From Limosilactobacillus avistercoris (GTDB taxonomy: Bacteria > Bacillota > Bacilli > Lactobacillales > Lactobacillaceae), in NCBI RefSeq assembly GCF_014836425.1, contig NZ_JACSQW010000020.1, positions 1-35,000 of the forward strand: a DNA stretch of 35,000 nt, read 5' to 3'. The translations under genes and the position numbers were made by a program. This document shows, in pieces, positions 18,394-27,335 of this stretch (the stretch's first letter is position 1; each line of letters begins with the position of its first letter). Below the pieces are notes generated by a model that was not told the DNA's origin, did no database searches, and saw only the letters and a program-made list of their open reading frames with translations.

Positions 18394-18423
18394 TTGACAA
18401 TTACTTATGACTGAGAGTATATT
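18394..18423 (+). promoter_or_regulatory. purC operon promoter
   Basis: A perfect -35 TTGACA (18394-18399), an 18-nt spacer and TATATT (18418-18423). The leader to purC is about 70 nt and has no clear attenuator. Confidence 0.75.
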
Positions 18424-18501
18424 AATGACAGAATTTAACGAATGAAATCGTTATTAATTATTTTAATGTTCGTCTTTTATGTAAAGGAGTCTTAATTAAC
18501 A

Positions 18502-19221
18502 ATGGAAAAGTTACTTTATACCGGAAAAGCAAAACAGATGTGGCAAACAGACGATCCCGAAGTACTGCGGGTTGTATATATGGACCAAGCAACTGCGCTG
18601 AACGGGAAAAAGAAGGAGCACTTTGCTGGAAAGGGTGAAGCTGCTAATGCCATTTCAAGCTTGGTTTTTCAATATTTAATCAAGCACGGGATTGAGACTC
18701 ACTTCATCAAAAAGTTGTCAGCTAATGAAGATCTAGTTAAGAAATGTACGATGTTTCCGCTAGAATTTGTTACCCGGAATGTGGTTGCGGGACACTTTGC
18801 TAGTCGGTATGGGTTGGACGAAGGAAAGAAGCTTCCAGAACCGGTTGAGGAAACTTTTTATAAGAGTGATGAATTAGACGATCCATTTATTAATGAGTCG
18901 GCAACGATTGCGTTAGGAATTGCTACCCATGCTGAACTTGAAAAAATGTGGGGCATTTGTCGAGAAGTTAATGGCCTGCTGACACCTCTTTTTGAAAAAG
19001 CAGGAATGCAATTAGTTGACTTTAAATTAGAGTTTGGTCGGTTAAGTAATGGTGAAATTATCCTGGCAGATGAATTTTCGCCTGATAATTGCCGGTTATG
19101 GGATATTAAGACCGACCAGCACATGGATAAGGATGTTTATCGGCGGAAGCTAGCTGACTTAACTCAAACCTATGACCAAGTATTAGCGCGGTTGGAAGAC
19201 GTTATTGCGGAGGATAAGTAA
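18502..19221 (+). CDS. purC: SAICAR synthetase
   Basis: Joins CAIR and aspartate with ATP to form SAICAR, the substrate of PurB encoded in the other pur operon. The 239-residue product has LYTGKAKQMWQTDDPEVL, the ATALNGKKKE segment, FPLEFVTRNVVAGHFASRYG and LVDFKLEFGRL...ILADEFSPDNCRLWD. AAAGGAG lies upstream of the ATG. It is the first gene of the long operon; purS begins directly after its TAA. Confidence 0.97.
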   Translation: MEKLLYTGKAKQMWQTDDPEVLRVVYMDQATALNGKKKEHFAGKGEAANAISSLVFQYLIKHGIETHFIKKLSANEDLVKKCTMFPLEFVTRNVVAGHFASRYGLDEGKKLPEPVEETFYKSDELDDPFINESATIALGIATHAELEKMWGICREVNGLLTPLFEKAGMQLVDFKLEFGRLSNGEIILADEFSPDNCRLWDIKTDQHMDKDVYRRKLADLTQTYDQVLARLEDVIAEDK

Positions 19222-19470
19222 ATGACAAAAGTACGGATTTTCGTTACCTATAAGCAATCAGTTTTTGATCCTCAAGGGGAGACCATTAAAGATGCAATTC
19301 ATACGCTGGGCCATGACGAAGTGAAAGATGTCCAGGTTGGTAAATTCTTCGATGTAACTGTTGAAGGAACTGGAAAGGTGGTTGAAAAAACAATTGAGGA
19401 AATTGCGGATCAACTCTTAGTTAACTTCAATATGGAAACTTATAAGTACCAAGTGATGGAGGAAGAATAA
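19222..19470 (+). CDS. purS: FGAM synthase subunit PurS
   Basis: Small subunit that bridges PurL and PurQ in the Gram-positive three-part FGAM synthase. The 82-residue sequence VRIFVTYKQSVFDPQGETIK...HTLGHDEVKDVQVGKFFDV is the typical PurS fold start. The ATG comes immediately after the purC stop, with GGAGG (19208-19212) inside the end of purC. The next gene, purQ, begins immediately after its TAA. Confidence 0.96.
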   Translation: MTKVRIFVTYKQSVFDPQGETIKDAIHTLGHDEVKDVQVGKFFDVTVEGTGKVVEKTIEEIADQLLVNFNMETYKYQVMEEE

Positions 19471-20151
19471 ATGAAGATTGCGGTGATTGTTTTTCCTGGT
19501 TCTAACTGTGATATTGACCTCTATGAAGCTTTGCACTCCGTATGTCACGCTGATGTTGAATATGTTTCACATAAGGAAAAGAGCTTAGATGGCTTTGATG
19601 CAGTAATGCTCCCTGGTGGTTTCTCATACGGTGACTACTTACGAGCTGGTGCAATTGCCCGGTTCACCAACATCATGCCAGCAGTTACTAAGATGGCTAA
19701 GGAAGGGAAGCCAGTATTTGGAACTTGTAACGGATTCCAAATTTTAACAGAAGTGGGACTCCTTCCTGGAGCATTAAAGCGAAATAATAGTCAAAAATTT
19801 GTTTGCAAGACTGTGCCCCTAGAAGTCGTTAATAACCAGACAATGTTTACTAAACAATACAAGGAACACGAACGAATTGCTTTACCAATTGCCCATGCAG
19901 ATGGTAGCTACTTCGCGGATGAAGAAACATTGGACCGTCTTGAAAAGAATCACCAAGTTGTTTTCCGTTACGCTGAAGAAAATCCTAACGGCAGTTTACG
20001 GAACATTGCTGGAATTACTAATGAACGTGGAAACGTCTTAGGAATGATGCCTCACCCAGAACGGGCGGTTGAAGCAATCCTTGGAAACACAGATGGCTTA
20101 CGGTTATTCAAATCACTATTAACAACTGGGAATGCAAAGGTGGAGGAATAG
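19471..20151 (+). CDS. purQ: FGAM synthase glutaminase subunit PurQ
   Basis: Class I glutamine amidotransferase that supplies ammonia to PurL. The 226-residue product has nucleophile Cys86 in [13 protein letters not shown] and the His/Glu of the triad in [11 protein letters not shown] near residue 195. It starts with the typical [13 protein letters not shown]. The ATG is placed directly after the purS stop with GGAGGA upstream; purL begins 3 nt after its stop. Confidence 0.97.
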   Translation: MKIAVIVFPGSNCDIDLYEALHSVCHADVEYVSHKEKSLDGFDAVMLPGGFSYGDYLRAGAIARFTNIMPAVTKMAKEGKPVFGTCNGFQILTEVGLLPGALKRNNSQKFVCKTVPLEVVNNQTMFTKQYKEHERIALPIAHADGSYFADEETLDRLEKNHQVVFRYAEENPNGSLRNIAGITNERGNVLGMMPHPERAVEAILGNTDGLRLFKSLLTTGNAKVEE

Positions 20152-20154
20152 ATT

Positions 20155-22383
20155 ATGAAGCAGGCAATGACACCTGAAGGAATTAAAGAACAAAAGCCAT
20201 ATTTGGACTGGAGCTTAAGCGAAGACGAATACAACTACATCAGTGAAAAGCTCCTTGGCCGGTTACCAAACTATACTGAGACCGGATTATTCTCCGCAAT
20301 GTGGAGTGAACACTGTTCTTACAAGAAGTCCAAGCCTGTTTTACGGCTCTTCCCTAACAAGAATTCTCGGGTTCTTCAAGGCCCTGGTGAAGGTGCTGGG
20401 GTTGTTGATATTGATGATGGCCAAGCCGTTGTCTTCAAGGCAGAAAGTCATAACCACCCAACTACTGTTGAACCTTACCAAGGTGCAGCTACTGGTGTTG
20501 GTGGTATTCTTCGTGACATTTTTAGTATGGGTGCTCGTCCAGTTGCTTCTCTTGATTCCCTTCATTTTGGTGAATTAAGTGATCCAAAGATGCGGATGAA
20601 AGTTGATGGCACAGTTCGCGGAATTGGTGATTACGGTAACTGTATGGGAATTCCAACTATTGCCGGTGAAACAACATTTGATCCTTGTTACCAAGGCAAC
20701 ATCTTGTGTAACGCAATGAGTGTTGGCTTGATGGATCAAAAAGACATTCAAAAAGGTAAGGCTGCAGGGATTGGCAACGCTGTGATGTATGTCGGTGCCA
20801 AGACCGGTCGTGATGGGATCCATGGTGCAACCTTTGCTTCTGCTGATTTTAGTGATGAAAATGCTACCCAACGTTCAGCTGTTCAGGTTGGGGATCCATT
20901 TATGGAAAAACTCCTTCTTGAAGCTTGCTTGGAAGTGATTACTAAGCATCCTGATTGGTTAGTGGGAATTCAAGACATGGGAGCTGCCGGAATTGTTTCT
21001 TCTAGCGCCGAAATGGCCTCTGAAGGGAAGAGCGGAATGGAGCTCAACCTTGACCTTGTTCCACAACGGGAACCAAACATGTCAGCTTACGAAATTATGT
21101 TGAGTGAATCTCAAGAACGGATGCTTCTCTGTGTTAACAAGGGCCATGAAGAAGACGTTAAGAAAGTCTTTGATTTTTATGACCTTGAAGCTGTGACAAT
21201 TGGCCGAATTACTGAAGGTCATGATTACGTTCTTTACCATGATGGTCAAGAAGTCTGCAACATTCCTGTTTCTAGCTTAACTGACGATGTTCTTGAAGAA
21301 GCAAGTGATGAAAAGAAGCCTGAACGAATCATTACTGCTGAAAAGCAACCCGCTTGGAAGCCGGAAATTGCTGACGCTGAACAAACATTACGGGTCTTGC
21401 TCCAACAATCCACGATTGCTGATAAGAGCGTCTTCTACCAACAATACGATTCACAAGTACGGACAAGTACAGTTGTCGGTCCTGGTAGTGACTCAGGTGT
21501 GCTTCGTGTTCGCGGTACTCAAAAGGGATTGTCAATGACAACTGATGGTAATGGTCGGTTCGTTTACCTTAGTCCTGAGATTGGTGGTCAAATTGCTTTA
21601 GTAGAAGCTGCAGCTAACATTGTTGCTAGTGGTGCCGAACCTTTAGCAATCACTGACTGCTTGAACTACGGTGATCCAAACGATCCAGAAATCTTCTGGG
21701 AACTTCACCAATCAGTTAAGGGAATGGCTGATGCTTGTCGAGTATTCGATACTCCAGTTATTTCCGGTAACGTTTCCCTATATAACGAAAATAACGGTAA
21801 GGCAATTCACCCTACTCCAATGGTTGGGATGGTTGGCTTGGTCAAGAATATCGACCGGGTTATCCCTTCATTTGCCCAACATGCTGGGGATAAAGTTTAC
21901 CTCGTTGGTAAGACTGGTGATGATTTTGCCGGTTCTGAATTACAAAAGATGATGACTGGTGACATTAGCGGTGTCCTTAACCCATTAGATATGGAACACG
22001 TTCATGATTATATGCAACGGCTCCTTAGTGAAATGCAAGCAGGAAACGTAGCTAGTGCCCACGATCTCAGCGAAGGTGGTCTTGGTGTTGGCCTTGCAGA
22101 AAACCTCTTCAAGACTGACCTAGGAATGAACGTTGATCTCCATGACTTATCTGCTGCTCAACTCTTCAGTGAAACTCCGGGACGGTTTGTCGTAACCGTT
22201 CCTGCTGAAAAGGCAGCAGAATTCGAAAAGACAATGGGTGATGATGCCAAGCTAATCGGTGAAGTTACTAACTCTCACTGGCTTGAAGCTCACCTTGCTG
22301 ATGCTGAAATTAATCAAAATGTTACTGAATTACAAAAACTTTGGGAGGAGGCAATCCCTTGCCAGCTGAAATCAAAGGACTAA
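20155..22383 (+). CDS. purL: FGAM synthase large subunit PurL (small type)
   Basis: Converts FGAR to FGAM with ATP and ammonia passed from PurQ. At 742 residues it is the small, single-function PurL that needs PurS and PurQ, both encoded upstream. Visible motifs are [51 protein letters not shown] and, in the second half, [12 protein letters not shown] and [16 protein letters not shown]. The ATG at 20155 is 8 nt after GGAGG. Its 3' end overlaps the start of purF by 25 nt. Confidence 0.97.
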   Translation: MKQAMTPEGIKEQKPYLDWSLSEDEYNYISEKLLGRLPNYTETGLFSAMWSEHCSYKKSKPVLRLFPNKNSRVLQGPGEGAGVVDIDDGQAVVFKAESHNHPTTVEPYQGAATGVGGILRDIFSMGARPVASLDSLHFGELSDPKMRMKVDGTVRGIGDYGNCMGIPTIAGETTFDPCYQGNILCNAMSVGLMDQKDIQKGKAAGIGNAVMYVGAKTGRDGIHGATFASADFSDENATQRSAVQVGDPFMEKLLLEACLEVITKHPDWLVGIQDMGAAGIVSSSAEMASEGKSGMELNLDLVPQREPNMSAYEIMLSESQERMLLCVNKGHEEDVKKVFDFYDLEAVTIGRITEGHDYVLYHDGQEVCNIPVSSLTDDVLEEASDEKKPERIITAEKQPAWKPEIADAEQTLRVLLQQSTIADKSVFYQQYDSQVRTSTVVGPGSDSGVLRVRGTQKGLSMTTDGNGRFVYLSPEIGGQIALVEAAANIVASGAEPLAITDCLNYGDPNDPEIFWELHQSVKGMADACRVFDTPVISGNVSLYNENNGKAIHPTPMVGMVGLVKNIDRVIPSFAQHAGDKVYLVGKTGDDFAGSELQKMMTGDISGVLNPLDMEHVHDYMQRLLSEMQAGNVASAHDLSEGGLGVGLAENLFKTDLGMNVDLHDLSAAQLFSETPGRFVVTVPAEKAAEFEKTMGDDAKLIGEVTNSHWLEAHLADAEINQNVTELQKLWEEAIPCQLKSKD

Positions 22384-23822
22384 ATGAAGAATGTGGTGTC
22401 TTTGGCATTTTCGGTACGCCGGATGCTAGTCAACTAACCTACTACGGGTTGCATACACTCCAACACCGTGGTCAGGAAGGCGCGGGAATTGTTTCGTCTG
22501 ATTCAAAGCAACTTTACCAACACCGTGATCGGGGATTGTTAGCAAAAGTCTTTGCTGATCCAAATGAACTGAAACGGTTAGTTGGAGATTCAGCAATTGG
22601 CCATGTCCGTTACGGAACTAGTGGTCATAACTCAATCGCTAACGTTCAACCATTTCTCTTCCATTTTCATGATGGTGACGTTGCATTAGCCCATAACGGT
22701 AACTTGACCAACGCGGTAACGTTGCGGCGTCAACTTGAAGATGAAGGAGCGGTCTTTCAATCTGATTCTGATACTGAAATCTTGATCCACCTTGTTCGGA
22801 AGTATATCAAGGAAGGATTCATCCCAGCATTGAAGAAGAGCTTAAACATCGTTCATGGTGGTTTTGCCTTCCTTCTTTTACAAAAGGATCGGTTGATTGC
22901 AGCCCTTGATCCAAATGGGATTCGTCCTTTATGTATTGGACAGTTAGAAAACGGTGCATATGTTGTTGCTAGCGAAACTTGTGCGTTAGATATTGTCAAC
23001 GCTAAGTTTGTTCGCGACGTCCAACCTGGTGAATTGATTGTAATTGATCGTGATGGTCTCCACATCGATCACTACACAACTGATACTAAGTTGGCAATTT
23101 GCTCAATGGAATTTATCTACTTTGCCCGTCCAGACTCAATCATCCATGGGGTAACCGTTCATAACGCACGGAAACAAATGGGTCGTTTACTTGCCCAACA
23201 ATACCCAATCGATGCTGATATGGTTATCGGGGTTCCTAATTCTTCATTATCAGCCGCTTCAGGGTATGCGGAAGAATCTGGCTTACCGTATGAAATGGGA
23301 TTGATCAAAAGCCAATACGTTGCTCGGACATTTATTCAACCAACACAAGCCCTACGTGAACAAGGCGTCCACCTCAAACTATCTGCCGTTCGCGGGGTTG
23401 TTGCTGGTAAGCGGGTAATCGTGGTTGATGACTCATTAGTACGGGGAACCACCTCAAAACAAATTGTAAAAATGCTTCGTCATGCGGGCGCTAAGGAAGT
23501 CCACATGCTGATTGCGTCACCACCATTTAAGTTCCCTTGCTTCTACGGAATTGATATTTCAACTCGGTCAGAACTGATGGCCGCCCACTATACAGTTCCT
23601 GAGATGCGGGATCTGATTGGTGCTGATTCCCTTCATTTCTTGAGTGTTGATAACTTGATTAAAGCAATCAATATTCCAGATGCGGGGGATGCTCCATATG
23701 GCGGCTTAACGGTAGCGTACTTCAACGGTGACTACCCAACACCGCTTTACGATTATGAAGAAGGGTACCTTAAGTCACTGAATGAACAAGAGAAACGGGC
23801 ACGAAAGGAACGGTTATCATGA
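22359..23822 (+). CDS. purF: Amidophosphoribosyltransferase (PurF)
   Basis: Commits PRPP to purine synthesis by making phosphoribosylamine from glutamine. The start is TTG at 22359, eight bases after GGGAGGAGG, giving [18 protein letters not shown]: an 11-residue propeptide before catalytic Cys12, as in Bacillus. The 487-residue product has the glutaminase half ([28 protein letters not shown]) and the phosphoribosyl half with [18 protein letters not shown]. Two of the usual Fe-S cysteines are kept ([15 protein letters not shown]), but the C-terminal CxxC is replaced by TVAY in [14 protein letters not shown], so a [4Fe-4S] cluster is unlikely. It overlaps purL by 25 nt and purM by 4 nt. Confidence 0.95.
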   Translation: MPAEIKGLNEECGVFGIFGTPDASQLTYYGLHTLQHRGQEGAGIVSSDSKQLYQHRDRGLLAKVFADPNELKRLVGDSAIGHVRYGTSGHNSIANVQPFLFHFHDGDVALAHNGNLTNAVTLRRQLEDEGAVFQSDSDTEILIHLVRKYIKEGFIPALKKSLNIVHGGFAFLLLQKDRLIAALDPNGIRPLCIGQLENGAYVVASETCALDIVNAKFVRDVQPGELIVIDRDGLHIDHYTTDTKLAICSMEFIYFARPDSIIHGVTVHNARKQMGRLLAQQYPIDADMVIGVPNSSLSAASGYAEESGLPYEMGLIKSQYVARTFIQPTQALREQGVHLKLSAVRGVVAGKRVIVVDDSLVRGTTSKQIVKMLRHAGAKEVHMLIASPPFKFPCFYGIDISTRSELMAAHYTVPEMRDLIGADSLHFLSVDNLIKAINIPDAGDAPYGGLTVAYFNGDYPTPLYDYEEGYLKSLNEQEKRARKERLS

Positions 23823-24856
23823 ATCGTTATCAAGAAGCGGGCGTTGACGTTAACGCCGGATATGAATTAGTCAACCGAATTAAGGCAGCGGTAAAGTCGA
23901 CTGACCGTTCTGGTGTTGTCGGTGGAATCGGTAGCTTTGGGGGGATGTTTGATCTCGGCGAACTGCACTTGAAACACCCCGTTCTTGTTTCAGGGACTGA
24001 TGGTGTTGGTACTAAACTACTGATTGCTCAAAAGATGGGTAAGCACGATACCATCGGGATTGATGTCGTTGCTATGTGTGTTAACGATGTTTTGGCCCAA
24101 GGCGCAGAACCACTATTTTTCCTTGATTACATCGCAACTGGTCATAACGAACCGCAAAAGATGGCAGAAATTGTTAGTGGAGTTGCGGCTGGTTGTCGTG
24201 ATGCTGGAGCGGCATTAATCGGTGGTGAAACTGCTGAAATGCCCGATATGTATTCTCGTGATGAATACGACCTGGCTGGAACAGTTACCGGTGCTGCTGA
24301 AAAGGAAGATCTTTTGACGACAGCACAACCACAAGCAGGCGATGTCCTTTTAGGATTGCCATCTAGTGGTATTCATTCCAACGGCTTTTCATTGGTTCGC
24401 CAAATCTTATTCAAGGATCATGATGTTCAACTTGATGATCGTCCTGCTGAACTACAAGGCAAGACGGTTGGTGAAGCAATTCTTGAACCAACACGAATTT
24501 ACGTCCGGCAAGTGTTGCCACTGGTTCGCCAAAAGTTAGTGAACGGTATTAGCCACATCACTGGTGGAGGATTAATCGAAAATGTCCCACGGATGATTAA
24601 CGATAACCTCCAGGCGGTAATTGATCATTCAACTTGGCCAACGTTACCAGTCTTTGATTACTTACAACGATTGGGAAATCTGCCATTAGCTGACTGTTTC
24701 CAAACATTTAACATGGGAATCGGCTTGGTATTAGCAGTTGATCCAGCCAATGTTGAAGAAGTTCAAGCAAAGCTAGCAGCGGCTGGTGAAAAGAGTTACC
24801 GTATCGGTCAATTACAACACCGTCCTGAAAATGCGGAAAAGATTGAAATTAAGTGA
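23819..24856 (+). CDS. purM: AIR synthetase (PurM)
   Basis: Closes the imidazole ring: FGAM plus ATP gives AIR. The 345-residue product begins [21 protein letters not shown] and has LVSGTDGVGTKLLIAQ, GIDVVAMCVNDVLAQGAEPLFFLDY, GGETAEMPDMY and GLPSSGIHSNGFSLVR. The ATG overlaps the purF TGA by 4 nt (ATGA), with AAAGGA about 10 nt upstream. Next is purN, 9 bp on. Confidence 0.97.
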   Translation: MNRYQEAGVDVNAGYELVNRIKAAVKSTDRSGVVGGIGSFGGMFDLGELHLKHPVLVSGTDGVGTKLLIAQKMGKHDTIGIDVVAMCVNDVLAQGAEPLFFLDYIATGHNEPQKMAEIVSGVAAGCRDAGAALIGGETAEMPDMYSRDEYDLAGTVTGAAEKEDLLTTAQPQAGDVLLGLPSSGIHSNGFSLVRQILFKDHDVQLDDRPAELQGKTVGEAILEPTRIYVRQVLPLVRQKLVNGISHITGGGLIENVPRMINDNLQAVIDHSTWPTLPVFDYLQRLGNLPLADCFQTFNMGIGLVLAVDPANVEEVQAKLAAAGEKSYRIGQLQHRPENAEKIEIK

Positions 24857-24865
24857 GGCTTGAAA

Positions 24866-25444
24866 ATGAGAGTTGCCATTTTTGCTTCCGGAAACGGAAC
24901 CAACTTTGAAGTATTAACAAACCATTTCCAAAAGGGTGATATTCCGGGAAAGTTAGCGTTGCTCTTTTGCAACCACCCAGATGCGCCAGTAATGGAACGG
25001 GCAAAACGCCTTGGTGTCCCTGCAGAAAGTTTCACCGTTAAGTCATGCGGGGGAAAAGAAGAATATGAAAAGCAGGTACTAAAGCTTCTACAAAAGTACC
25101 AAATCGACTTTATTATTCTTGCTGGTTATCTACGGGTGGTCGGCCCAACAATCCTGGATCACTACGATTATCGGATTGTGAACCTTCACCCAGCATGGTT
25201 GCCAGAATATCCAGGACTTCATTCGATCGAGCGGGCCTTTAATGACCATAAAAAGCAAACAGGGGTCACCGTTCACTATATCGATTCTGGTTTGGATTCC
25301 GGACCGATTATTGCCCAACGACATGTGCCAATTTTAGCTGATGACACTGTTGATACTCTTGAAGCCCGTGTCCATGAGACTGAGCATCAATTGTATCCCG
25401 AAGCGGTAAAGCAAGTTTTGACAGAATTAGAAAAGGAGAATTAA
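24866..25444 (+). CDS. purN: GAR transformylase (PurN)
   Basis: Transfers a formyl group from 10-formyl-tetrahydrofolate to GAR. The 192-residue product begins MRVAIFASGNGTNFEVL and keeps the catalytic trio Asn106, His108 (VNLHPAWLPEYPGLHS) and Asp144 (YIDSGLDSGPI). A TTG at 24860 is also in frame, but TGAGG (24854-24858) is spaced for the ATG at 24866. It depends on folate, as does PurH. purH follows after 3 bp. Confidence 0.96.
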   Translation: MRVAIFASGNGTNFEVLTNHFQKGDIPGKLALLFCNHPDAPVMERAKRLGVPAESFTVKSCGGKEEYEKQVLKLLQKYQIDFIILAGYLRVVGPTILDHYDYRIVNLHPAWLPEYPGLHSIERAFNDHKKQTGVTVHYIDSGLDSGPIIAQRHVPILADDTVDTLEARVHETEHQLYPEAVKQVLTELEKEN

Positions 25445-25447
25445 TCC

Positions 25448-26986
25448 ATGAAACGTGCATTAGTAAGTGTATCTGACAAGACAAACCTGGTTCCTTTTGT
25501 TAAGGGACTTGAAGATAACGGCTTTGAAATTGTTTCTACTGGTGGAACAAAAAAGGTTCTTGACGATGCCGGTGTTAAGACAATTAGTATTGAAGACGTT
25601 ACCCACTTCCCAGAAATCCTTGATGGCCGGGTTAAGACATTGAATCCTTATGTTCATGGTGGTTTGTTGGCACGGCGGGAATTGCCAGAACACATGGCTA
25701 CTTTGAAGAAGCTCAACATCACGCCAATTGATTTAGTTTGTGTTAACCTTTACCCATTTAAGCAAACAATCGAAAAACCAGATGTAAAGCTTGCTGATGC
25801 AATCGAAAACATTGATATTGGTGGCCCAAGCATGGTTCGTTCAGCTGCAAAGAACTATCGTGACGTTACCATCGTTGTTGATCAAAACGACTACGATCAA
25901 GTATTAAGTGAAATTAAGGAAAATGGTTCGACTACTTTGGAAACCCGTTCAAAGTTAGCTGCCAAGGCTTTCCGTCACACAGCTGCTTACGATGCTTTGA
26001 TTTCCCAATACCTAACTAAGCAAAATGGCCTTGAAGATCCTGAAAAGTTGACTTTGACTTGGAACTTGAAGGAAACAATGCGTTACGGTGAAAACAGTCA
26101 CCAAAAGGCATGGTTATACGAAGATGCAATGCCAAAAGCCTTCTCTGTTTTATCTGCAAAGCAACTTCATGGGAAGAAGCTTTCTTACAACAACATCAAA
26201 GACGCTGATGAAGCATTACGGTGCATCCGTGAATTTGATGAACCAGCTGTTGTTGCTATGAAGCACATGAACCCTTGTGGTATTGGTCATGGTGAAAACC
26301 TCGAACAAGCATGGGATCGCGCTTACGCTGCTGATACTGTTTCAATTTTTGGTGGGGTAATCGCCCTTAACCGGAAAGTTGACTTAGCAACTGCAGAAAA
26401 GATGCACAAGATCTTCCTTGAAATTGTAATCGCCCCTGAATTTGACGATGATGCTTACGAAGTCTTGGCAAAGAAGAAGAATATCCGTTTGTTGAGCCTC
26501 GACTTTAGCAAGAAGGATGAACCAACTAAGCATGAAGTAGTTTCTGTAATGGGTGGAATGTTAATGCAAGAACAAGATACCCTCAAGGAAGACTACCATG
26601 ACTGGAAGTGTGTCACTGATGTTCAACCAACTGAAGAACAATTGAAGACTTTGATGTTTGCTTGGAAGGCCGTAAAGCACGCTAAGTCAAACGCAATTAT
26701 TTTGGCTAACGATGAACGGACTCTTGGTGTTGGTGAAGGTCAACCAAATCGGATTGACTCCCTGAAGATTGCTGTTAAGCACGCCGGGGATGACATTGAC
26801 GACCGGACCGTTATGGCCTCTGATGCCTTCTTCCCATTTGGCGATTGCGTTGAATATGCCGGTAAGCACGGTATCAAAGCCGTCGTTCAACCCGGTGGTT
26901 CCATCCGTGACCAAGAATCCATCGACATGGCCAACAAATACGGCATCGCCATGGTCACCACAGGAGTACGGCATTTTAGGCACTAG
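25448..26986 (+). CDS. purH: Bifunctional AICAR transformylase / IMP cyclohydrolase (PurH)
   Basis: Performs the last two steps to IMP. The N-terminal cyclohydrolase domain (about 1-195) has [32 protein letters not shown] and HGGLLARR; the C-terminal transformylase domain has [24 protein letters not shown] and [22 protein letters not shown]-type sequence ending TTGVRHFRH, the normal end of the family. The 512-residue length is complete. The TAG stop (26984-26986) is shared with the start of a structured repeat. GGAGAA lies before the ATG. Confidence 0.97.
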   Translation: MKRALVSVSDKTNLVPFVKGLEDNGFEIVSTGGTKKVLDDAGVKTISIEDVTHFPEILDGRVKTLNPYVHGGLLARRELPEHMATLKKLNITPIDLVCVNLYPFKQTIEKPDVKLADAIENIDIGGPSMVRSAAKNYRDVTIVVDQNDYDQVLSEIKENGSTTLETRSKLAAKAFRHTAAYDALISQYLTKQNGLEDPEKLTLTWNLKETMRYGENSHQKAWLYEDAMPKAFSVLSAKQLHGKKLSYNNIKDADEALRCIREFDEPAVVAMKHMNPCGIGHGENLEQAWDRAYAADTVSIFGGVIALNRKVDLATAEKMHKIFLEIVIAPEFDDDAYEVLAKKKNIRLLSLDFSKKDEPTKHEVVSVMGGMLMQEQDTLKEDYHDWKCVTDVQPTEEQLKTLMFAWKAVKHAKSNAIILANDERTLGVGEGQPNRIDSLKIAVKHAGDDIDDRTVMASDAFFPFGDCVEYAGKHGIKAVVQPGGSIRDQESIDMANKYGIAMVTTGVRHFRH

Positions 26987-27099
26987 AGTGCGAGCCCGTT
27001 AAAAGCTCCCGGATGATAACGATTTCTCCAGGAGAATGGTGGCTTGCACCATCTCCTGGAGGTCGTTATCTCGAGGGAGCTTAGAGCGAGCACGTTTCA
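26984..27099 (+). repeat. Structured repeat element B1 with tandem G-A motif
   Basis: Starts at the purH stop codon. Stems: GTGC-GA-GC (26988-26995) with GC-GA-GCAC (27086-27093); AAGCTCCC (27003-27010) with GGGAGCTT (27075-27082); GATAACGA (27015-27022) with TCGTTATC (27063-27070); a TTT/G asymmetric loop; CTCCAGGAGA (27026-27035) with TCTCCTGGAG (27052-27061), capped by TGGTG/CACCA. The plan matches elements A and B2 while the bases differ in matching pairs. It ends in GTTTC like the others. No T-run follows, so read-through to purD is expected. Confidence 0.85.
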
Positions 27100-27101
27100 A
27101 T

Positions 27102-27210
27102 CAGAGTGTGAAGCCGTTAAAACCTTCCGGTGGCTAACGATTTCTCCACCGAACGGCGTCTCGTCGTCGGAGGTGGAGGTCGTTAGCTCGAGGAAGGTTA
27201 GGCTGAACAC
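27102..27210 (+). repeat. Structured repeat element B2 with tandem G-A motif
   Basis: Follows B1 by a few bases. Stems: GTGT-GA-AGCC (27106-27115) with GGCT-GA-ACAC (27201-27210); AACCTTCC (27121-27128) with GGAAGGTT (27192-27199); GCTAACGA (27133-27140) with TCGTTAGC (27180-27187); a TTT/G loop; CTCCACC (27144-27150) with GGTGGAG (27172-27178); a weaker tip ACGGCG/CGTCGT. Compared with B1 nearly every changed stem base has a compensating change opposite, which supports a selected or duplicated RNA fold. Confidence 0.85.
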
Positions 27211-27300
27211 GTTTCGACTCAGCTGCAGTAGAACACATCTCGAGGGAGCTTAGGCTGAATATGTTTCAGCTCAGCCACCGTAGAACAACACCCATCAGAA
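27211..27300 (+). repeat. Tandem tail modules after element B2
   Basis: GTTTCGACTCAGCTGCAGTA (27211-27230) plus GAACA is followed by a second unit that begins with a 17-base copy (27237-27253) of the B1 right arm (27068-27084) and continues GGCTGAATATGTTTCAGCTC and CGTAGAACA. These correspond to the decayed tail units after element A. The copied arm could pair with the left arm of B1. The remainder up to purD (27301-27335) holds only the purD ribosome site. Confidence 0.65.
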
Positions 27301-27335
27301 GCATTTAGCGAGCATTAAAAATCAGGGAGGACATC

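Noticed and set aside
27201-27230. Hammerhead ribozyme suspected on the reverse strand from a CGAAAC motif in the repeat tail
   Set aside because: The required CUGANGA box and the three-helix junction are absent.
26984-27300. CRISPR array suspected from tandem repeats
   Set aside because: The units are long palindromic hairpins with changing sequence, not short identical repeats with unique spacers, and no cas genes are near.
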